Shown in pieces: positions 16,745-25,053 of a stretch of DNA of 64,000 nucleotides (position 1 is its first letter; every line of letters begins with the position of its first letter). Both the position numbers and the translations under genes were made by a program. Source of the DNA: CAVQEK01 sp963711495. Its GTDB lineage: Bacteria > Bacteroidota > Bacteroidia > Cytophagales > Cyclobacteriaceae. The notes below the pieces were generated by a model. The model was not told where the DNA came from, made no database searches, and saw nothing but the letters and a program-made list of their open reading frames with translations. Location: positions 496,001-560,000 of the forward strand of contig CAVQEK010000013.1 in NCBI GenBank assembly GCA_963711495.1. Reading direction: 5' to 3'.

Positions 16745-18106
16745 TTAGTCGTTAAAATAAAATTTTGCTTTTTCCCAGGCACATTGTCCAACTTTCATAC
16801 CCAGTTGTTGTCCTTCCTCATTAGACCGCATAAAATGGATGCCTCCGTAAAGCCGGGACATACCGGCTTGTCGCGCCGCCATGGTAAAGTTGGGCCAATC
16901 CAATATTACATCCTTCCTAGGTGTCGTCCCCAGTTCGACCAATGAACTTCCCTTCCTAAATGTGGTACGGCCTTCAAAATCATCATTTCCCGTAAAACAC
17001 TGTAAAATAATGGCCGCCGCACGGCTGAAAGTACTGTGCCCGGAAACATGTTCCGGAAAAGGCGGTGTTGCAATATAGGGCTGCCAGTCCTCTCCTTTTA
17101 TCGTTTGTTTTCCCTGGTGAGGGCCGCCCCACGCTTCGATCTGCTGCCCTTTGTAGAGTTCACGAATCACTGTGACCGGACGCACGTAATCATAGTGATG
17201 TTTGCTTTCCCAGCATGCCAGGGAAGCATCCAACAGGGCATTGCCCAACGCAAAAAACAATTTGATACATTGTGTATTCCGGTATCCTTTTTTATTAGCA
17301 ATAAACTGGGCGATCTCACACCAATGCCCGGGAGGAGTAAAGGTCCCGGGCCCGTCCGCCCAATATTCAGCGATTACTTTTTGCTCGTCAGTCAGCCCAG
17401 CACTAATATCCAATATTTCCTGCGCCTGCCGTTTGAACCCCGGCTGATATTTTTTAAATGGCGCTTCAGGCCGGTATTGCCAGCCATGGTTAAGTGAAAA
17501 TGGTTTTACCAACCCCCAATGTGGTACCAGGAAATTTTGAGGCTTCAGTACGCCATCAGACTTTGTCGACAATGGCTGCCAATGATCAAGGTCGTTCATC
17601 TTATCCGGCGAATTAAGCGATTGGTACCCCGTGTAATCCGACCAAGCGGGAGAGTGTAGTGATCCCAAGGAATTTGATCCATCTCCACGGCGTTGTTCAG
17701 CCACCAATTTAGCAACCATGTTGCCTACACCCTGAGGTTCACAAATGTCAAGGGTGGTGTCTTCGGGATCGTAATCCAATGAGCACATAAAATCCCTGAA
17801 CATGTTTTTGTTTTCCGGGGGAAGGGCCAGCCAGAACAGATCCGCCAATACCCTATACGCCGCGTAGCTAAAGGCTTTATGGATATTTTCTTTCGTACAG
17901 TGCTTTGCTTCCAGTATCTTGATATAATGCACTGTGGAAGTACTAATAGCAGTTTTGTTGTAGACACTCCAGGCATCGTAGATGGCAGTATGCACCATAG
18001 CCAACGCTCTCGCAGCAAGTGGCGGTGATGTTTTGGAGCAACGGATCGCCTCCAGGCTAAGCTGATTCCATTGCAGGGTTAAAGGCATTGTTATATCTGG
18101 ACTCAT
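16745..18106 (-). CDS. Vanadium-dependent haloperoxidase / PAP2-type phosphatase
   Basis: A 453-aa helical protein with the three motifs of the vanadate/phosphate pocket: KHHYDYVRPVTV (K-x6-RP), FPEHVSGHSTFS (the PSGH-type motif, with Val in place of Pro-Ser order) and SRLYGGIHFMRSNEEG (SR-x5-H). Length and the N-terminal RALAMVHTAIYDAW fit bacterial vanadium-haloperoxidase-like proteins. No signal peptide is evident, whereas most homologues are exported. It sits between the 250-aa candidate cargo gene (32 bp) and ParA (14 bp) inside the eCIS operon. It could be a cargo enzyme, a lipid phosphatase acting at membranes, or a hitch-hiker. The FFGK signature seen in the DUF4157 proteins is absent. 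Confidence 0.85.
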   Translation of the reverse strand: MSPDITMPLTLQWNQLSLEAIRCSKTSPPLAARALAMVHTAIYDAWSVYNKTAISTSTVHYIKILEAKHCTKENIHKAFSYAAYRVLADLFWLALPPENKNMFRDFMCSLDYDPEDTTLDICEPQGVGNMVAKLVAEQRRGDGSNSLGSLHSPAWSDYTGYQSLNSPDKMNDLDHWQPLSTKSDGVLKPQNFLVPHWGLVKPFSLNHGWQYRPEAPFKKYQPGFKRQAQEILDISAGLTDEQKVIAEYWADGPGTFTPPGHWCEIAQFIANKKGYRNTQCIKLFFALGNALLDASLACWESKHHYDYVRPVTVIRELYKGQQIEAWGGPHQGKQTIKGEDWQPYIATPPFPEHVSGHSTFSRAAAIILQCFTGNDDFEGRTTFRKGSSLVELGTTPRKDVILDWPNFTMAARQAGMSRLYGGIHFMRSNEEGQQLGMKVGQCAWEKAKFYFND

Positions 18107-18138
18107 TGTATTATCTGATTTTCATTTCGTATTATCCG

Positions 18139-18891
18139 TTAAAAATGACCTGATATACCAACTCCGGTATTGACTCTCCTCACTCTGGTCAGGTCATTGG
18201 GATCCGCATCTAGATCAAGCTTTAAATCCAGGTTTATCTTACCTCCCAGGTGTATTGGCAGGTCTAGTTCCAATTTTCCGGTTTTAAGGAATCCATAGGA
18301 CTTCAGGCCAATTCCGGTTCCGTAAGTTAAGACCGATCCAAAGGTTTTCCTTACCCCTAAAAATCCAAAACTCGTTTTTAAAAGGTTGGCCCCCAATCCA
18401 TACCTCAGGAAAGTGTCCAACATCAGGTCATTGTCGCCTGGAAACAAAGAAGCTGCCAGGAAAAAATGGTGTGCATTACTCCAGAGATTATCGTCGATAT
18501 CGAGCTTTAATGCATAGGCAAGGCATCTGAAATCCGGAAATTCAGGATCCAGATTACACCTGCCTATTCGCGCCGGTTTTCCTTCGGATTTCTTTGAAGA
18601 TCTTTTGGGATTTGACGGCACATCTTTTACTACCGTAGCATCCGGTTGCTTTTGCCGCTGGACCACAATGTCTCCCTGACCGGATTTGAGTGAAGTTTGA
18701 CCTTCCACTACACCGGTTTGAATTGAATGGCTGTTAGCGGCAGGAAAAATTGATCTTGACGTGACAAAAAATGGCGATTGACTTCGCACTGTATTGTCCC
18801 TAAAAAGGCCATTATTGTGCTTGCCAAAAAATAGTCCTGCCGCTGTCGCAGGCATATTTTGTGAAACCGTTTTTCGTTCTGCAATTTTCAT
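18139..18891 (-). CDS. Candidate eCIS cargo with FFGK N-terminal signature, no DUF4157
   Basis: A 250-aa protein of unknown family. Its first ~45 residues align with those of the two DUF4157 proteins of the locus: MKIAERKT at the start, LFFGK at residues 20-24, LF at 29-30 and PFF at 40-42. Unlike them it has no HELTH domain. Residues 60-105 are polar and low complexity with a basic stretch (NPKRSSKKSEGKPARIG). The C-terminal half holds a compact region (FRCLAYALKLDIDDNLWSNA ...) and ends in alternating hydrophobic strands (LELDLPIHLGGKINLDLKLD), suggesting beta hairpins. I infer a small effector that uses the same N-terminal region for loading. Function of the C-terminal domain is not recognised. 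Confidence 0.7.
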   Translation of the reverse strand: MKIAERKTVSQNMPATAAGLFFGKHNNGLFRDNTVRSQSPFFVTSRSIFPAANSHSIQTGVVEGQTSLKSGQGDIVVQRQKQPDATVVKDVPSNPKRSSKKSEGKPARIGRCNLDPEFPDFRCLAYALKLDIDDNLWSNAHHFFLAASLFPGDNDLMLDTFLRYGLGANLLKTSFGFLGVRKTFGSVLTYGTGIGLKSYGFLKTGKLELDLPIHLGGKINLDLKLDLDADPNDLTRVRRVNTGVGISGHF

Positions 18892-19111
18892 TTTAATATC
18901 ATTTCATTGATCTTTTGCAAGTCTTCCAGGGCCAGGGAAGTATTTCTTATTACTTTCAAAACCTTGTTTCATCCAAATATCTATTTGAACCCCATCATTT
19001 TCCTGTACTTTCTTTTGTATTTATTCTATATGGCATTCGGCACATTCCCCGGAATGGTCCTATCATACCGAAAAGATTGAATGTTTTTTATAGACAAACC
19101 ATAATTAAAAT

Positions 19112-19780
19112 TTACATTTCCTTTTTATAGATAATTTTTTGATCCGTAAACATGGAAGCATCGACCGATTTAATTTTTGATCCTTTCAAATTCGCGTCAA
19201 GCCATTCCTGGTTGAGTTCCATTTTCTCAAAATCTTTCCAGATACGTGTATCTTTTGCGCAGCTATATTTTTTACATACACCAGGCCTGTGCCCGTATAC
19301 GCCACAACTCTTGGTTTTAAGATTAAGATGTGTACAGAAACCATTTTCCTCGTGGCGGATAAAATAAGGACGTCCCATATCCCATCTTACATGCCCTTCT
19401 TCTATTTCATTGGCATTAAGGGCAAAATCCAACTTGCAGCAGACAGCCTTACAAACAGGCCATCTTTCTTCACAATTCACAGGTGTATAATCATCACCTC
19501 CCTCTCCATCAACGCGTATAGAAAGATCAGGATGAGCCGTTTCCTGTTTCTCAACTGATTCTTGCCTTACCTGCTGTACAAACGTTTCAATTTCTTCCGT
19601 TGTCAAAATCCCTTTTCTAACCATTAAATCTATAATGGCATACAAAAAAGAATCGGATTCATTTATTCGTGCAGAAAGATTATTTAAGGCACTATGTGTA
19701 AAAAGCGCTCCTCTTTCCAGTTGCCGGTGAAGGTTTTCTTCTCTTTCAACAGATTGTGCCCCCGGTTCATTCTCGTCCAT
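19112..19780 (-). CDS. YkgJ-type cysteine-cluster protein
   Basis: A 222-aa protein. The N-terminal ~105 residues are helical and charged; residues ~105-185 form the zinc/iron-chelating Cys cluster of the YkgJ family: VCKAVCCKLDFALN, then GFCTHLNLKTKSCGVYGHRP, then GVCKKYSC. These cysteines bind a metal (often described as an Fe-S or zinc cluster). The family function is unclear and some members are linked to protein modification. It starts 1 bp after the stop of the polyprenyl-synthase-like gene, so the two are almost certainly co-expressed and probably act together. Confidence 0.82.
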   Translation of the reverse strand: MDENEPGAQSVEREENLHRQLERGALFTHSALNNLSARINESDSFLYAIIDLMVRKGILTTEEIETFVQQVRQESVEKQETAHPDLSIRVDGEGGDDYTPVNCEERWPVCKAVCCKLDFALNANEIEEGHVRWDMGRPYFIRHEENGFCTHLNLKTKSCGVYGHRPGVCKKYSCAKDTRIWKDFEKMELNQEWLDANLKGSKIKSVDASMFTDQKIIYKKEM

Positions 19781-19781
19781 A

Positions 19782-20879
19782 TTAATAATTTATTTGAAGC
19801 GGTTTACTGCGTATATTTTTTCTGATTCCAAGACCGATTGATTGGTAATCCAACGCCAATGTGCCTGTAAATCCAGAATCAATATCCGCGTTCAATTGTG
19901 GAATTTCTACTTGACGTTCTTTTGCTATTTCAACATTTTCTAACCGGTCGAGTGCAGATATGCGGCTAAAACTTTCTATTGTAAAAGCCTCAAGAAAATC
20001 TTTGCCTGCTGCATCCGGACATTGTCTGATCATTTCTATTGCCTGCTTTTTTTCTTTAAGCGCCGCCCAAATCAGATAATCACATGTATTTATTAAATCA
20101 AGAATTTCTTTTACCCGCTTTCTTTGTATTTCAAGATGATCCTGCCAAACAATTTGTTTCAATTCCATTTGATGCGGATGTTCACAATGCAAGCCATACA
20201 AAACGCCAAGACTAATGCCATGATGGCCCGGGTATCGTAAACCAGGTTCAGAAAAATTAATCAGTTCATTTATAATGTGCCGCCCCAATCCCAGGTGGAT
20301 CCCAAAATTCCTACAGGCATCTATTACAAACGGTTGCTGCCCTGACGCAAGTTCTGCGCCAACTTCTGTTAAGGCACCGGTAAAATGTCCACTAGAAATT
20401 TCAGTATATTTCCAATAACTTTCCCAGTCGTGTATTTCTTTTATGCCTGCCCTATTTGCTGCAGACACAACAACCAATATTGACTTCCGGATTTTATTTA
20501 GAACCGGTCTTAGAGTATCATCTTCTTGCTGCACGCACAATTGCCCGAACAAAACCTGAAGCATATGTGAGTAATTCATAGCCCTCTCTGCACCAACTTT
20601 CAACCAAAGCGCCTGTGGGTTATTTTTTTTACTGAAATCATTTAAAATGTCCATGCTTATTATTTCAGCGAGCAGTGCCGTCATTATCCGCATTAATTTG
20701 GGATCCTCCGGCTTTCCACCCGCTGCTTTGCAGGTTCCTGCTACAAGGGCGATTTCCGGAAGTCTGTTTTGCAGGAACCAGTCGTCCACCACTTCTGCCA
20801 AATCCCCGGAATGTGGAGGTATCCAGCTTAATAATCCCTGGTGTATATGTGCTAATATGACATTGATACGTTCTAACAT
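19782..20879 (-). CDS. Polyprenyl-synthetase-like protein with degenerate catalytic motifs
   Basis: A 365-aa all-helical protein. The order of segments recalls trans-isoprenyl diphosphate synthases: a helix like the first Asp-rich region (TALLAEIISMDILNDFSKKN), a YWKYTEISSGHFTGALTEVG helix resembling the conserved K-T-A helix, and FGIHLGLGRHIINELINFSE where true enzymes have G-x-x-F-Q-x-x-D-D-x-x-D. Next comes PGHHGISLGVLYGL, where a product-release 'KxTLP' stretch is expected. Both DDxxD motifs are absent, so prenyl-transfer chemistry is unlikely; a binding or regulatory role, or a very divergent enzyme, is more plausible. The family assignment is by pattern only. Co-transcribed with the YkgJ-type gene. 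Confidence 0.5.
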   Translation of the reverse strand: MLERINVILAHIHQGLLSWIPPHSGDLAEVVDDWFLQNRLPEIALVAGTCKAAGGKPEDPKLMRIMTALLAEIISMDILNDFSKKNNPQALWLKVGAERAMNYSHMLQVLFGQLCVQQEDDTLRPVLNKIRKSILVVVSAANRAGIKEIHDWESYWKYTEISSGHFTGALTEVGAELASGQQPFVIDACRNFGIHLGLGRHIINELINFSEPGLRYPGHHGISLGVLYGLHCEHPHQMELKQIVWQDHLEIQRKRVKEILDLINTCDYLIWAALKEKKQAIEMIRQCPDAAGKDFLEAFTIESFSRISALDRLENVEIAKERQVEIPQLNADIDSGFTGTLALDYQSIGLGIRKNIRSKPLQINY

Positions 20880-20915
20880 ACAATGTATTTTTGTGTTTTA
20901 TTGCACAGATGGAAA

Positions 20916-21461
20916 TCATTTTGCTGGAAATAGCCAGTGGTGCGGAGGCCGCAATGGCAGCCATTCACTCTCTGCTTTTCCAACCCAAACATTCAGTTCT
21001 TTCCCTTCTGGTGTTTTGGTTATAGTAAACACCGCTTTAATAGAAACCGGTTCATTTCTAATTTTAGAAATATCTTTATCGGCTTCCCAAGATTTGCCTG
21101 TTAATTGCACAGGTACCTTCATTTGATGACCGGGAAGAATCTCAAAATACACCGGGCCATTTTTTGTCCAAACCATATTTTTAACCCTTGATATGTGTAA
21201 TATTGAATTTGATTTTTTAATGCGAATAATAAAAGAGAGATTTTCCCAGCCCCAGGAATTATCAGGTTGCCAGATTCTTATAACATCTGAAGTGTTATTC
21301 TTATAAACAACAAAAGTTTCTCCTGATTCTATTTCCAGATTAATATTCATAGTATTCTGTGCTTTAGGTACTTTCTGGGCATTACACGTAAAACTTATCA
21401 ATAACGAGTAAACAAACATTTCTGTGCATGCCCTTATGACACGGTTTATAAATCTGAACAT
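20916..21461 (-). CDS. Exported beta-rich protein of the eCIS locus
   Basis: 181 aa, unrecognised family. An N-terminal signal-like segment (MFVYSLLISFTCNA, after a basic start that may be over-extended; the ATG of MFVYS is an alternative start) is followed by a domain of alternating strands (MNINLEIESGETFVVYKNNT, FIIRIKKSNSILHISRV, VSIKAVFTITKT). This looks like an immunoglobulin-type sandwich. It lies 37 bp downstream of the 646-aa DUF4157 gene. Unlike cargo candidates it seems to be sent to the periplasm, so it could be an immunity or protection protein for the producer; that is speculation from position and export signal. Confidence 0.6.
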   Translation of the reverse strand: MFRFINRVIRACTEMFVYSLLISFTCNAQKVPKAQNTMNINLEIESGETFVVYKNNTSDVIRIWQPDNSWGWENLSFIIRIKKSNSILHISRVKNMVWTKNGPVYFEILPGHQMKVPVQLTGKSWEADKDISKIRNEPVSIKAVFTITKTPEGKELNVWVGKAESEWLPLRPPHHWLFPAK

Positions 21462-21498
21462 TATGAATTTGTTAAACCAAATACTATAGAAAATATAC

Positions 21499-23439
21499 TC
21501 AGAAATTAACTTTCACCGTATCTGTACCCAACACTTTATCTCCGTTACAGGTGTCAATAGCGTCGAGCCTGAATTCCCAGGTACCAGCAAATGAAGTAAT
21601 AAAAGCCGCTGTTCCATTCACATTAGGAGTATCGCGGCCATTAAACCTGGGCCCATTTAACGGATCCTGTTTACCTTTGAGATTTAAAAACTCATTGACT
21701 CCTGCCAAAGATTCTGAATGAGGTCCTTGCCTGTGCCCATATCTTTTTCCAACTTGATCACGATCTTCATAAAATGTGCCTGGAATAAATGTCTTGTCAG
21801 TCAAAAAACCCTCATGACCTCCCCGGGCAGGGTCAACGTTTTGATTCGACCATTTTATATACTGCCGTATTTCACCACAGGTAGCTAAGATTCCATTGGG
21901 CGGATCATTTTGAAATTCAGCGGCCATTGTAAAATTTGTCGCCTTATTTGTAGGCGTGTTGGTAGTCAAAGGCGCTAACACATTTGGTTTATAAGTAGGC
22001 CCTGTTTTTAATTTTGCCTGTGGGGCCTTTGCAAGTTTTGCCGGTAATGCAGGTATATTCGGCACGAATACCGTAACTCTCCTGTTTTGCAATAAAGATG
22101 TTTTTGAAAACTCTTCTGTTTCACCATGTGCAAACACTTGGACGAAGCCGGCGGGTATTCCTGCGGTGCCAGCGGGAAATGTTTTACCTGTACTCAGCTT
22201 AGCTGCCGGTTGTATTTTCTGCATTTGTTTGGAAACGGCTTCGGCACGTCCGCAGGAAAGTGGCCAGTTAATGGCTGGCGTACCATCTTTACTGGCATAC
22301 CCATGTATCCTGACTGGAACGGATAAAGCGGAACTATGCCAATTATTTACAAATACGGCGATATTGGTAATATCTTCAGCCGTAAGTATAGTGCCGCCTT
22401 GGTTAAATGTCATATCGAGGCTGGCATTTTCATCGTTTACCTTTTCGGTTGAAACCGGACAAGTTAAATTATTTGGTACTGTGGACAGGTCATTTTCTAA
22501 AACATCCGCTTTTTGAATACCCGGGACTGCAGTGTTTTGATGTACCCTTCCCCCTGTATTGCTTTTAGATCCCGTTTTTTGAAATTCGTTTATTTCTTTT
22601 GTGAAGAGGGCTTGGTTTTTCTGTGGATTTGAAGTTGGCAGCTTCAGGCCAACAGCAACTGATCCTCCAAACATATTCTTATCCTCTTTTAAATTCACTG
22701 GTTGCCCGTTCTGTACTGAACCGCCCTGTTGCACTGTATGCGTTAACTCATGAGCAAGCAGACCTATACCTTGCTTTGACGAAGGGTGGTAGCGTCCATG
22801 GTTAAAAAAGATGTCATTACCAACCGTAAAAGCATGTGCATTTAAATCCTGACTCATTTGCACAGCCTGGTTATTGGTGTGTATCTTAACACTGCTGAAG
22901 TCGGCGCCAAAACTGCTTTCCATAGCAGCTTTTGTAGTGTTATCCATTGCCTGTCCACCACCCCTCATACTTTGAATCTTGTTTTCTAAATCCCGAGTAA
23001 CTGCTGAACCCTCTCCTGAAAACTGTACAGCGCCAGACTTTAGATCCATTTTTTCTTCCTCTTCGCATTCGCTGCATTTTGCCTGAGCAGACAAAGGTAT
23101 TCGTGAAAGGGTTTTCTGTGATTTTTTGCTGATTCGGCTTCCTATAATAGATGGATGGATCTTAAATTGCTGCAATCCAGAAGCGGAAAGCTTTCTTTGA
23201 ACATTGCCAGCTTGGTCAAACCCTTCGACCACCTGGTGTGACACCTTTTCCGCCTCCTTTTCGTATGGATCATCTGGCAGGCCCGTCTTCATAGTTGCCT
23301 GTATATAACCCTGGTTAAAAAAGGGCGATAATTTCTCCCCACCGACGGAAAAAAAAGAATCATCGCTTTTCCCAAAAAAAGGGCTTACCGTGCTGGACTG
23401 GTTATTAGCTGAAGAAGTTTTTGGTTCGGTGGTTTTCAT
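21499..23439 (-). CDS. eCIS-core DUF4157 protein with OmpA-like domain
   Basis: A 646-aa protein. Residues 1-42 hold the shared signature (MKTTEPKT, FFGK 21-24, FF 29-30, FF 40-41). Next come a DPYEKEAEKVSHQVV segment typical of DUF4157 proteins and a KCSECEEEEK metal-like motif (121-130). The DUF4157 domain (about 155-238) has HELTH at 230-234. Residues ~315-460 resemble an OmpA-type peptidoglycan-binding fold (VPVRIHGYASKDG ... QNRRVTVFV). The last ~150 residues (EFQNDPPNGILATCGEIRQY ...) are unrecognised and may be the active domain. DUF4157 proteins are established eCIS-linked cargo/toxin carriers. The gene follows the other DUF4157 gene by 137 bp. Confidence 0.88.
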   Translation of the reverse strand: MKTTEPKTSSANNQSSTVSPFFGKSDDSFFSVGGEKLSPFFNQGYIQATMKTGLPDDPYEKEAEKVSHQVVEGFDQAGNVQRKLSASGLQQFKIHPSIIGSRISKKSQKTLSRIPLSAQAKCSECEEEEKMDLKSGAVQFSGEGSAVTRDLENKIQSMRGGGQAMDNTTKAAMESSFGADFSSVKIHTNNQAVQMSQDLNAHAFTVGNDIFFNHGRYHPSSKQGIGLLAHELTHTVQQGGSVQNGQPVNLKEDKNMFGGSVAVGLKLPTSNPQKNQALFTKEINEFQKTGSKSNTGGRVHQNTAVPGIQKADVLENDLSTVPNNLTCPVSTEKVNDENASLDMTFNQGGTILTAEDITNIAVFVNNWHSSALSVPVRIHGYASKDGTPAINWPLSCGRAEAVSKQMQKIQPAAKLSTGKTFPAGTAGIPAGFVQVFAHGETEEFSKTSLLQNRRVTVFVPNIPALPAKLAKAPQAKLKTGPTYKPNVLAPLTTNTPTNKATNFTMAAEFQNDPPNGILATCGEIRQYIKWSNQNVDPARGGHEGFLTDKTFIPGTFYEDRDQVGKRYGHRQGPHSESLAGVNEFLNLKGKQDPLNGPRFNGRDTPNVNGTAAFITSFAGTWEFRLDAIDTCNGDKVLGTDTVKVNF

Positions 23440-23576
23440 TTCTTTGTATTATTTGATGATCCTTTTGCTTCCATGTAGGTCTCTACCGTCTGGTTCAGAC
23501 TCTTAGAGATCGTCTCGGTGGAAGTATTTTCAATGGTAGTTATTATTAAGTTCATATTATTTATAGCGAAATAATA

Positions 23577-25037
23577 TTAAATTATTGACATAATATATCT
23601 ATACAGGGCCATTACACCAGATGCCACTATAGATGTTATCGTTGTTAAAAGCGATGTAATGGCCGCTATTCCTGCTCGAATAGCGCGAATGATCAGCTGT
23701 ATCAATGCACAAATCATCCCAATCAAAGTCTTTATTGGTAAGAATATAGCCTCCGCAAAGCCTTCTATAATTCCAAAAACAAAATCTACAGAAGCAATTA
23801 ATCCCGGTTTTAAAAATGTCGGAATAATCGTACTGGAGTCTATCGTGCTATTTATCAGGAACCTACCAGAAGTAATCAACGCAGGCAACCCTTCTGCCAC
23901 AATACCACCTGAATCGCAAAAGATATGCATAAGGGTGTCGTGAGGTGTTGACATACCACCATGTCCATCATATTGATCAGGTGTCCCCCTGCATCCCGCA
24001 TATGGATGGCTTGCATCCACCAATACATCTGAGTTGTCATACACACACTCATTCATCGGGTCTGTGGGTGTCGGGGGTCTGTTTTCAAGAAAGGTCCTGA
24101 AGCCGCAGTGAAACCAAGTTGTTGAATGAGGATAGGGTCTCCAATCTGTATATGGTGTTGTTATCACCGGAGGGTGTACCGGACATGGCAACATACGCTG
24201 AATAAGTTTACCTTGTATTCCTGCACCCTGCTGTATTGTGTGCGTCAACTCATGAGCGAGCAGTTTTTGTCCATCCTTATTATCTGGATTGTATTTTCCA
24301 GCATTGAAATAAATGTCTGAACCATAGGTAAACGCTTGCGCCCTCAACTCTTTATTCATCTGCACTGCCGAGCTGTCAATATGAACCCGAACCCCTGAAA
24401 AGTCCGTCCCAAATGAACTTTCCATCCGTACACGGGTGTTGTCTGGCAAAGGAGTACCACTTCCTTTTGAAGAATTCAAACTTTTTTCAATGTATTGCGA
24501 GGCAGTTTGTGAAGAATTACTTTCAGATTTTGTTTGTGATTTTTCCACATCTTCTTCTTCACATTTTCGTTGACTATTTTTATCATCAGTAGGTTCCGGA
24601 TTACTTTCAAAAATTGGTTTCTTCTGCAATTTTCCATTAAGCATCTCATTCCCTTCCAACTCATATTCCTTCTTCTGCAATTTTTCCTCGTGTTCACATG
24701 CCGCGCACTTTGTTTGCACAAAAGGGGTAAAAGTTCTTACAGCGGCGATTGGTTTTGTTTGAAGAGAATTTTCATTTTCAAATGTAATTTCAGGGCCATT
24801 TTCACTTAACCGCTGCACTACCTTATCCGACATGGCGTCAGCTTCCTTTTCATATTTATCTCCAGGCTGACCGATTGTAAGCTTCGGTTGAATAAATGAA
24901 TTTGGGCGCGTATCAAAAAAGTATTCCGTGGCGCTATTCTTCGAAAAAAAATCTCCATTAATCCCCCTTCCTTTGCCGAAAAAGGAGCTGTTTTGTCGTG
25001 TGTTGCTCGCCAGTGTTTTTGCTTCAGCAGTTTTCAT
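23577..25037 (-). CDS. eCIS-core DUF4157 protein with hydrophobic C-terminal domain
   Basis: A 486-aa protein. Residues 1-41 carry the signature (MKTAEAKT, FFGK 19-22, FF 30-31, YFF 39-41), then FIQPKLTIGQPGDKYEKEAD, standard for Bacteroidota DUF4157 proteins, and KCAACEHEEK. A charged linker (120-195) leads to DUF4157 with HELTH at 262-266. After it, residues ~285-375 are rich in Cys, His, Pro and Trp, and from ~385 to the end the chain is strongly hydrophobic (VDFVFGIIEGFAEAIFLPIK, then repeated Ile/Ala helices), as in a membrane-inserting or pore-forming domain. A toxin role is inferred. It lies 16 bp downstream of the tape-measure-family gene. Confidence 0.88.
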   Translation of the reverse strand: MKTAEAKTLASNTRQNSSFFGKGRGINGDFFSKNSATEYFFDTRPNSFIQPKLTIGQPGDKYEKEADAMSDKVVQRLSENGPEITFENENSLQTKPIAAVRTFTPFVQTKCAACEHEEKLQKKEYELEGNEMLNGKLQKKPIFESNPEPTDDKNSQRKCEEEDVEKSQTKSESNSSQTASQYIEKSLNSSKGSGTPLPDNTRVRMESSFGTDFSGVRVHIDSSAVQMNKELRAQAFTYGSDIYFNAGKYNPDNKDGQKLLAHELTHTIQQGAGIQGKLIQRMLPCPVHPPVITTPYTDWRPYPHSTTWFHCGFRTFLENRPPTPTDPMNECVYDNSDVLVDASHPYAGCRGTPDQYDGHGGMSTPHDTLMHIFCDSGGIVAEGLPALITSGRFLINSTIDSSTIIPTFLKPGLIASVDFVFGIIEGFAEAIFLPIKTLIGMICALIQLIIRAIRAGIAAITSLLTTITSIVASGVMALYRYIMSII

Positions 25038-25053
25038 TGGTATAAATCTATTC

